A stretch of 38,688 nt of DNA from Sphaerochaeta halotolerans. GTDB taxonomy: Bacteria > Spirochaetota > Spirochaetia > Sphaerochaetales > Sphaerochaetaceae. Every line of letters begins with the position of its first letter. The first letter of the stretch is position 1. Under the pieces are notes generated by a model that did not search any database, had not been told where the DNA came from, and worked only from the letters and a program-made list of their open reading frames with translations. A program made the translations under genes and the position numbers. The stretch spans positions 1 to 38,688 of the forward strand of contig NZ_QUWK01000017.1 in NCBI RefSeq assembly GCF_003429665.1, in the 5' to 3' direction. Below are positions 33,430 to 38,688 of this stretch, piece after piece.

Positions 33430-34619
33430 AAAACTTTGTCCAACGGGCAATCCAAAAGATTGACCAACTTGATACCAACCAGATTATAGAGATTCTGAAG
33501 AGCCAATCCAGTGATCTTGAGATGCTGGAGAGTGTGTTGGAGTCCATCCAGGATGGAGTAATCCTTACCGACGAGAGAAAGATTGTCCACTATGCGAACA
33601 GCCGATGCCGTACCCTCATACCCATGGCAAGAATGCGGAATTATGAAGGTATGGCCCTCTCCAGGGTTATTGAGGACGAACATGTCCTTCGCTACATCAT
33701 GCTGGCACTCAAGGGAAAGCATCAGGATGAGGAAAATGAATTCACCTTCCAAAAGGGGACCAAGCTGCAGACCATAGCAGTGACGGTCTATTCCTATATG
33801 AACAGTTCTGAGCGTATGAGGTCTTCCTTCGTGGTAATGTTCAGTGATGTGACTGAACATAATGCCAATGAAGCACGGCTTCGTAGAAGTGAGAACCTTG
33901 CATCGATGACCACCATGGCCGCCGGGGTAGCCCATGAGATAAAGAACCCGCTTGCTGCAATGGGGATACATCTGCAACTGCTCAAGAAAGCGTTTGAACG
34001 TAAAGAGACACTCACCCTTGCCGATGCCGATCGGTATCTCACGGTCCTCGAGGAGGAAATCAGTCGTCTCAATAGTATCGTGGTGGACTTCCTCTTTGCG
34101 GTACGCCCGATGGACACGAGACTCCGTCTAGCACAGATGACCAAGACCCTGGAGGATATCTGCTCCTTCGTAGAGCCAGAGTTGGAGGAGCACAGAGTAC
34201 ATTTGATCAAAGATTTTGCGAGTTCCCTGCCTCGTTTGGAGTATGATGAACATCTGCTCAAGCAGGCGGTGCTGAACCTGATCAAGAATGCGATGAACGC
34301 CATGGAGGGTGGGGGAAAGCTCATCCTGCAGACCCGTCTTGATGGTGATCAAGTGGTATTGAAGATTCAGGATACCGGTATTGGGATGGATGAGGAGACA
34401 CAACAAAAGATTTTTGAACCCTACTTCACCACGAAGGCCACCGGTACAGGACTCGGTTTGACTGTCGTCTATAAGATTATGAAGGAACATAAGGGAGATA
34501 TCACAGTACAGAGCAAGCTAGGGGAGGGAACGGTGTTCATTCTTACGTTCCCAGTGCCCAAGAGTGAACGACTTGCCTTGAAGTGGGAAACTGAAGCGGA
34601 GGTACACTATGAATCGTAG
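33426..34619 (+). CDS. Soluble NtrB-like sensor histidine kinase
   Basis: A 397-residue kinase without membrane spans. Helical N-terminus (1-35), a PAS domain (about 38-142: VLESIQDGVILTDE through VVMFSDVTEH), a HisKA dimer domain with phospho-acceptor His170 in AGVAHEIKNPLAAM, and an HATPase domain with N box NLIKNAMNAM, G1 DTGIGM and G2 GTGLGLTVVYKIM. It should phosphorylate the NtrC-type regulator it overlaps by 11 nt. The cytosolic build implies an internal signal sensed through the PAS domain or a partner protein. It is related to the NtrB, AtoS and ZraS group. Confidence 0.93.
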   Translation: MKNFVQRAIQKIDQLDTNQIIEILKSQSSDLEMLESVLESIQDGVILTDERKIVHYANSRCRTLIPMARMRNYEGMALSRVIEDEHVLRYIMLALKGKHQDEENEFTFQKGTKLQTIAVTVYSYMNSSERMRSSFVVMFSDVTEHNANEARLRRSENLASMTTMAAGVAHEIKNPLAAMGIHLQLLKKAFERKETLTLADADRYLTVLEEEISRLNSIVVDFLFAVRPMDTRLRLAQMTKTLEDICSFVEPELEEHRVHLIKDFASSLPRLEYDEHLLKQAVLNLIKNAMNAMEGGGKLILQTRLDGDQVVLKIQDTGIGMDEETQQKIFEPYFTTKATGTGLGLTVVYKIMKEHKGDITVQSKLGEGTVFILTFPVPKSERLALKWETEAEVHYES

Positions 34620-35970
34620 CATCTTGATATGTGATGATGAGAAAAATATCAGAAATGGTCTTGCCCTGGCCATGGAGCTCGAGGGGTTTGAAACGCTTGA
34701 AGCAGAGGATGGAAAAGTAGCATGGGACCTGGTGAACAAGAAATCGGTTGATCTTGTAATCACTGATCTGAGAATGCCGAACATGAGTGGAGAGGAATTG
34801 TTGAAGAGAATCAACAGTGCTTATCCCCGGATGCCTGTCATTATACTCACGGGGCATGGGACCATCGAAACAGCAGTGGATGCGATGCGCTCAGGAGCCA
34901 TAGACTTCTTTACGAAACCGGTAGATCTTGACCGCCTGACACTGGTGGTGAAGAAAGCTCTCTCCAACAATGATCTCTTTGCAGAGCATGAGCGACTGAA
35001 AGAGGAAGTTGCCCAACTCAAGGCACGTAATCGCTATGACCGTATCATCGGCAAGAGCCAGAAGATGGTGGAGCTGATGGATACCGTTAGCCAGGTTGCC
35101 CCAACCAAAGCTTCTGTTCTGATCACTGGAGAGAGTGGTGTAGGAAAAGAGCTTGTTGCCGATGCAATTCACGAGCTCAGTAATAGAAATAAGGGGCCCT
35201 TGATAAAAGTGCACTGTGCCGCCCTGTCTTCGAGCTTGCTGGAGAGTGAATTGTTTGGGCATGAAAAGGGCTCCTTTACCGGGGCAGTGAAAGAAAAACG
35301 AGGACGGTTTGAGCTTGCCGATGGGGGGACCATATTCCTCGATGAGATTGGCGAGATTGATGCAGCTACTCAAGTGAAACTACTGAGGGTGCTCCAGGAA
35401 AAGGAGTTTGAACGGGTAGGAGGAGAAAAACCCATCTCTGTCGATGTCCGCATCGTTTGTGCAACCAACCGGGACCTCCTCAAGGAGATTGAAAAGGGTA
35501 ATTTTCGTGAGGATCTGTACTATAGGCTGAATGTCGTCCATCTGGAGGTATCCCCGCTGAGGGAGCGCAAGGATGACATTCCCCTCTTGATGACCTCATT
35601 CCTTACTCAGTTCAGCAAGGAAAACAACCGTATGATTGAGGGCTTTTCCCCTCAGGCAAAACGTGCCTTGCTCAGTTACGATTGGCCGGGAAACATCCGG
35701 GAACTCAGGAATTGCATTGAGAGCGCTGTTGTGCTTGCCCGTGGTTCAGTCATTGAGTATGATGACCTGCCCCCAAGTGTCACCAAGACGGAGAATGTAC
35801 AAAACCTCTCCCTGGATGTTGGCATTACCTTGGCCGAAGCGGAAAAGCAGTTGATCATCAGCACCCTTGCACAGTGCGGGGGGAATAAGACCAAGGCTGC
35901 GGAAGTCTTGGGGATTGGAAGGAAAACCTTGCATAGAAAAGTACAGGAATATCACATTGACCAAGCATGA
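34609..35970 (+). CDS. NtrC-family sigma-54-dependent response regulator
   Basis: A 453-residue activator with receiver domain (Asp53 in VITDLRMP, Thr81 and Lys103), sigma-54 interaction AAA+ domain and Fis-type helix-turn-helix. Visible AAA+ motifs are Walker A GESGVGKE (174-181), GSFTGA (221-226, the usual GAFTGA with Ser), Walker [10 protein letters not shown] (242-250) and the arginine-finger region [10 protein letters not shown]. The DNA-binding end is [25 protein letters not shown]. It requires RpoN, which is not in this window. No convincing -24/-12 promoter with correct spacing was found here, so its targets are elsewhere. The dinG-like gene starts within its last 14 nt. Confidence 0.95.
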   Translation: MNRSILICDDEKNIRNGLALAMELEGFETLEAEDGKVAWDLVNKKSVDLVITDLRMPNMSGEELLKRINSAYPRMPVIILTGHGTIETAVDAMRSGAIDFFTKPVDLDRLTLVVKKALSNNDLFAEHERLKEEVAQLKARNRYDRIIGKSQKMVELMDTVSQVAPTKASVLITGESGVGKELVADAIHELSNRNKGPLIKVHCAALSSSLLESELFGHEKGSFTGAVKEKRGRFELADGGTIFLDEIGEIDAATQVKLLRVLQEKEFERVGGEKPISVDVRIVCATNRDLLKEIEKGNFREDLYYRLNVVHLEVSPLRERKDDIPLLMTSFLTQFSKENNRMIEGFSPQAKRALLSYDWPGNIRELRNCIESAVVLARGSVIEYDDLPPSVTKTENVQNLSLDVGITLAEAEKQLIISTLAQCGGNKTKAAEVLGIGRKTLHRKVQEYHIDQA

Positions 35971-38056
35971 CATCTACCACATTTTCGATAAGGATGGGTT
36001 GTTGGAGCAAAATTTCCCATCCTATGAGTACCGCGAGGGACAGCTCAATATGGCTGACCTCGTGAGGGAGAGCTTTGAGCGTAATGCAATAGCAGCAATC
36101 GAGGCAGGAACCGGCATCGGCAAATCTTTTGCATATCTTGCTGTTGCCCTGTATTCTGCCATGCAATCCCCTGATGAGCGGACTGTGATTGCCACCAGTA
36201 CCATCAACCTGCAGAAACAGCTGTATGAGAAAGATATTCCCATGCTGTTCAAGTTTCTTGGCCTATCCTGCAAGATTGCCCTTGCAGTAGGCAGGGGGAA
36301 TTACCTCTGCATCAATCGCTATATGCAGGCCAAAGCTGATTCCGGTTTGCTTGCCCAAGATCCGGCGAACGAACTCTATCAGATAGGGCAGTGGATCAAG
36401 GAGAGCGAAACAGGGTTGTTTGCAGACTTTCCTGGCCGGCTGAGCGGGGAGTTGAAAGGCGAGATCTGCAGTGACGGGGATCTCTGCCAGAACCATGCCT
36501 GTGCATACTTCCGTGACTGTTTCTACTTCAAGGCGAAGGCAAAGGCGAAGGATGCGAAGATCATTATCAGCAACCACCACCTGCTTTTCACGGATGCACA
36601 AAGTCGTTTTATCAGCAATGTAGGGTATGAGGAGGAGATGATCCTACCTCCGTTCAACCGTCTCATTATTGATGAGGCACACAACATTGAGTCGAATGCA
36701 ACCGAGTATTTCACCGAAGTGTATGACTCCCAGCAGTTGTTGCGACAGATTTCCAAGATCCAACGCTCCGGCCGATTCAGGGGGAAAAGTCTCTTGGAGC
36801 AGCTAGGTGAGTACAGTACTGAAGCGGACATCATTGACCGAATCCAGGATGACATTCTTCTTCTGACACAGAACGTGGGTACACTCGACCAATACCTGCT
36901 TGGTGTTTTCCAGAAGAACGACTACCAGCCGGTACTGATAAAAGCGGAACACCAAGGAAGGCTGCAGCAGTTTGTCGAAGCAGCCACCAGTGTATCCCAG
37001 GCAAGTGGAAGGCTTGCTGCAAAGATCAATACATTCCTTGAACAGAACAAGGCTCCCCAGGAATTGGAGAGCAAGATCAATGAACTGAAGGTACGTGGCA
37101 CACGAATTGCCATGATGAGTGAGGTACTGACAAAATTCTGCAATTTCACGCTGTGGAAGGATGAAGTACATTGGTTCAATGCAGAATCGTATGGCACCCA
37201 TCGACAGGTACAGGTGTGCATTACTCCTCTTTCCATCGCACCTTTGCTTGTGGAGGCTGTCTTCAAAAAACTGGATACCGTGGTATGCACCTCCGCGACC
37301 CTTGATCTGAATGATGAATTTGCTTTTTGGTCCACTCGTGTCGGACTGCCCTATGATGAGGAACGTCCCTTTCTCAAGGGAGCTTTTTCCTCCCCCTTTG
37401 ACTATCGGAATCAATTGCTGCTTCTTACTCCTTCCGATGCTCCTTTGTACAGCAAGGATCGGGAAGCGGCATATGAGGAGTATCTTGCACAAACCATCAT
37501 GTCATCAGTACTCTCTGCGGGAGGGGGGGTGCTTGTATTATTCACCAGCTACTCCATGCTGAAGAAGGTACACCAGCAACTCAGCGAAACGTTTGAGAAA
37601 GAGGGGTTGACCTTGCTTTGCCAGGGAGAATACGACCGATATACCCTGCTCAACAGGTTCATCAGTGAGCAGGACAGTGTCCTGTTCGCCACTTCTTCAT
37701 TCTGGGAAGGGGTGGACGCACCTGGAGAAACGCTTCGCATGGTCATCATTGTAAAGCTTCCCTTCACAGTCCCCTCTGATCCGGTGTTTAAAGCCCGGTG
37801 TGAGGCAATTGATGCGAATGGGGGAAGTGGGTTCTATCAGCTTGCCCTTCAGTCGGCAACAATGAAGCTGAAACAGGGCTTTGGGCGCCTGTTGCGTTCA
37901 GCGTGTGACCGTGGGGTGGTCATCATTCTGGACAGTCGGGTAGTGAGCAAGAATTACGGTATGTATATGATTCGCTCCTTGCCCGAGAGCTATCATCCGG
38001 AGAGTGAGACAACAGGGTTGTCTGATAAGGTAGAGAACTTCCTCTATGGAAGATAA
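35957..38056 (+). CDS. dinG: DinG-like iron-sulfur superfamily 2 helicase
   Basis: A 699-residue XPD/DinG-type DNA helicase that unwinds 5' to 3' on damaged or structured DNA. It has a Q-motif YREGQ (25-29), Walker A AGTGIGKS (50-57), four cysteines for a 4Fe-4S cluster (Cys118, 177, 182, 188), DEAH (239-242), CTSATLD, SFWEGVDAPGE and QGFGRLLRS. The start is TTG at 35957, 8 nt after AGGAA (35944-35948), inside the end of the response regulator gene; the frame extends upstream to 35867 but only within that gene. There is no exonuclease domain. It ends the operon at a strong terminator. Confidence 0.93.
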   Translation: MTKHDIYHIFDKDGLLEQNFPSYEYREGQLNMADLVRESFERNAIAAIEAGTGIGKSFAYLAVALYSAMQSPDERTVIATSTINLQKQLYEKDIPMLFKFLGLSCKIALAVGRGNYLCINRYMQAKADSGLLAQDPANELYQIGQWIKESETGLFADFPGRLSGELKGEICSDGDLCQNHACAYFRDCFYFKAKAKAKDAKIIISNHHLLFTDAQSRFISNVGYEEEMILPPFNRLIIDEAHNIESNATEYFTEVYDSQQLLRQISKIQRSGRFRGKSLLEQLGEYSTEADIIDRIQDDILLLTQNVGTLDQYLLGVFQKNDYQPVLIKAEHQGRLQQFVEAATSVSQASGRLAAKINTFLEQNKAPQELESKINELKVRGTRIAMMSEVLTKFCNFTLWKDEVHWFNAESYGTHRQVQVCITPLSIAPLLVEAVFKKLDTVVCTSATLDLNDEFAFWSTRVGLPYDEERPFLKGAFSSPFDYRNQLLLLTPSDAPLYSKDREAAYEEYLAQTIMSSVLSAGGGVLVLFTSYSMLKKVHQQLSETFEKEGLTLLCQGEYDRYTLLNRFISEQDSVLFATSSFWEGVDAPGETLRMVIIVKLPFTVPSDPVFKARCEAIDANGGSGFYQLALQSATMKLKQGFGRLLRSACDRGVVIILDSRVVSKNYGMYMIRSLPESYHPESETTGLSDKVENFLYGR

Positions 38057-38097
38057 AAAAAGCTGCTTCCTGGCATTTGCCTGGAAACAGCTTTTTT
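38055..38097. terminator. Bidirectional terminator between dinG and groES
   Basis: AAAAAAGCTG (38056-38065) pairs with CAGCTTTTTT (38088-38097), with an inner TTCC/GGAA stem and a GGC-attt-GCC tip. The A-run becomes a T-run on the other strand, so the hairpin serves both converging genes. It begins at the last base pairs of the dinG stop codon. Confidence 0.9.
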
Positions 38098-38113
38098 GAA
38101 TTGATGCTGTCAA

Positions 38114-38386
38114 CTACTCGATAATTGCAAGAATATCCTTCATGCTGAGAATCAGGTATTCGGTGCCATCGGCTTTTACAGAAGTTCCGGCATACTTGTC
38201 ATGCATGACGCGATCCCCTTCTTTGACGTTCATCTTGACGTCTTCGGTTCCTTCGCCGACTGCCACGACCACTCCAATCTGGGTCTTTTCTTGCGCTGTC
38301 TGTGGGATGTAAAGACCGCTGGCGGTCTTCTCCTGCAGCTCTTCCATCTTTACCAATACTCTGTCTGCCAAAGGCTTAATGGTCAT
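38114..38386 (-). CDS. groES: Co-chaperonin GroES
   Basis: A 90-residue chaperonin cap. The N-terminus MTIKPLADRVLVKMEE, the mobile loop EKTASGLYIPQTAQEK that contacts GroEL, and EGDRVMHDKYAGTSVK and YLILSMKDILAIIE are all typical. GGAGGAAG lies 6 nt before the ATG at 38386; the longer open frame to 38656 has no similarity and lacks this signal. No groEL follows: the next feature is a terminator and the converging dinG. Separate groES and groEL loci are known in spirochaetes such as Treponema pallidum. Confidence 0.96.
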   Translation of the reverse strand: MTIKPLADRVLVKMEELQEKTASGLYIPQTAQEKTQIGVVVAVGEGTEDVKMNVKEGDRVMHDKYAGTSVKADGTEYLILSMKDILAIIE

Positions 38387-38453
38387 TGTATCTTCCTCCA
38401 ACCAAAAATGAATGTGAAAGTGTAATTGCGACATATTTCCCATCGCTTGAGAT

Positions 38454-38482
38454 AATATAGTCAAAAGAAGCAGAAGGGGCAA
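38454..38482 (-). promoter_or_regulatory. Promoter of groES
   Basis: On the minus strand TTGCCC (38482-38477), a 17-nt spacer and TATATT (38459-38454), giving a leader of about 60 nt before the groES ATG. The -10 matches the consensus at five of six bases. Confidence 0.65.
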
Positions 38483-38497
38483 GCTGATTCTTTTAGG

Positions 38498-38516
38498 GTG
38501 CGCAAATCCTTCGCAC
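38498..38516. repeat. Inverted repeat GTGCG-N9-CGCAC upstream of the groES promoter
   Basis: GTGCG (38498-38502) and CGCAC (38512-38516) are separated by nine bases, and the flanks TTTTAGG and TGTGCAAAA partly continue the symmetry. The nine-base gap recalls the HrcA operator CIRCE, but the arm sequence does not match TTAGCACTC/GAGTGCTAA. It lies between the groES promoter and a divergent promoter at 38531. Confidence 0.4.
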
Positions 38517-38530
38517 TGTGCAAAAGATAC

Positions 38531-38559
38531 TTGCCGTTCCTGGGATGTATCATTATATT
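38531..38559 (+). promoter_or_regulatory. Divergent promoter facing right
   Basis: TTGCCG (38531-38536), a 17-nt spacer and TATATT (38554-38559). Its hexamers are almost the same as those of the groES promoter on the other strand (TTGCCC, TATATT), so the two may be co-regulated through the inverted repeat between them. The gene it serves is the mini-ORF at 38590 or one beyond the window. Confidence 0.5.
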
Positions 38560-38589
38560 CAGTAGGAAGCAAATAAGAAGGAAACAGGT

Positions 38590-38637
38590 ATGGAAAACGG
38601 GCAAAACAACAGGCCTTTCGCTGTTCATGGTGGGTAA
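38590..38637 (+). CDS. Candidate 15-codon leader peptide or mini-ORF
   Basis: ATG at 38590 is preceded by AAGGAA (38578-38583) at a 6-nt spacing and by the promoter at 38531-38559. It encodes only MENGQNNRPFAVHGG before TAA. It could be a leader peptide ahead of a gene outside the window or a chance reading frame. Nothing else coding is seen in 38387-38688. Confidence 0.25.
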   Translation: MENGQNNRPFAVHGG

Positions 38638-38651
38638 GGGCCAATAGAATA

Positions 38652-38680
38652 TTCAAAACAGAGGGGTTATCTGCTATGGT
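38652..38680 (+). promoter_or_regulatory. Extended -10 promoter at the right edge
   Basis: TTCAAA (38652-38657), a 17-nt spacer and TATGGT (38675-38680), with TGC just before the -10 making TGCTATGGT. It resembles the murG extended -10 (TGCTATAGT) and probably drives a gene starting just past the window. Confidence 0.4.
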
Positions 38681-38688
38681 GTCTGCAA

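Noticed and set aside
38496..38525. CIRCE operator or dif site in the groES upstream region
   Set aside because: The repeat has the nine-base gap of CIRCE but not its arms, and the GGTGCGCA start recalls E. coli dif without the central and second half-site.
38387..38656. N-terminal extension of the groES reading frame by 90 codons
   Set aside because: GroES is 90 residues in all relatives, and GGAGGAAG plus a good promoter lie inside the extension, so it is non-coding upstream DNA.

Overview
The window reads as chromosomal DNA of a spirochaete, most likely a Sphaerochaeta-like, probably non-motile member (inferred from memory of gene order, no search run). The evidence is a spirochaete-style division cluster that runs into dprA-xer-hslV-hslU, a groES gene without groEL beside it, about 50% GC, many start/stop overlaps, and two GH57 glycan enzymes. 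Nothing looks like a phage, IS element, CRISPR array or genomic island; almost the whole window is conserved housekeeping DNA, and the interest lies in what is missing, degenerate or rearranged.

Layout. 1-161: the 5S rRNA end of an rRNA operon and its terminator. 240-4089 (+): a DegT-like protein lacking the PLP lysine, NAD kinase, RecN and a small GNAT protein, tightly packed. 4086-6416 (-): a GH57/DUF3536 glycosidase. 6521-7228 (+): DeoD. 7318-9644 (+): a DUF4912 protein coupled to a GH57 glycogen branching enzyme. 9882-24809 (+): sixteen codirectional genes over 15 kb: mraZ, rsmH, ftsL-like, murF, mraY, ftsW, ftsQ, ftsA, ftsZ, xer, a TauE/SafE permease, dprA, xer, hslV, hslU and an flhF-like GTPase gene. 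24806-26473 (-): class B penicillin-binding protein. 26515-27636 (+): membrane protein with two LysM domains and a LytM domain without zinc ligands. 27702-30467 (-): SecA. 30664-38056 (+): murG, cvpA-like, holB-like, NtrB-like kinase, NtrC-like regulator and dinG-like helicase, each overlapping the next. 38114-38386 (-): groES.

How they work together. MurF, MraY and MurG make lipid II. FtsW with the class B PBP would polymerise and crosslink septal wall under FtsZ, FtsA, FtsQ and FtsL. The LysM/LytM protein may regulate an amidase. The Xer pair resolves chromosome dimers, HslUV and GroES handle protein quality, RecN, DprA, DinG and HolB serve DNA repair and replication, and the GH57 and DUF4912 genes serve storage glucan.

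Main points for a second look: hslU abuts an flhF-like gene where other spirochaetes carry the long flgB flagellar operon, as if that block was excised; an intact class B PBP, although Sphaerochaeta genomes have been described as lacking transpeptidases; the lysine-less DegT homologue; MraY with an altered HHH motif; several genes with an extended -10 almost touching the start codon and no ribosome binding site; a 17-nt palindrome ahead of murG; and two convergent gene pairs whose stop codons interlock.
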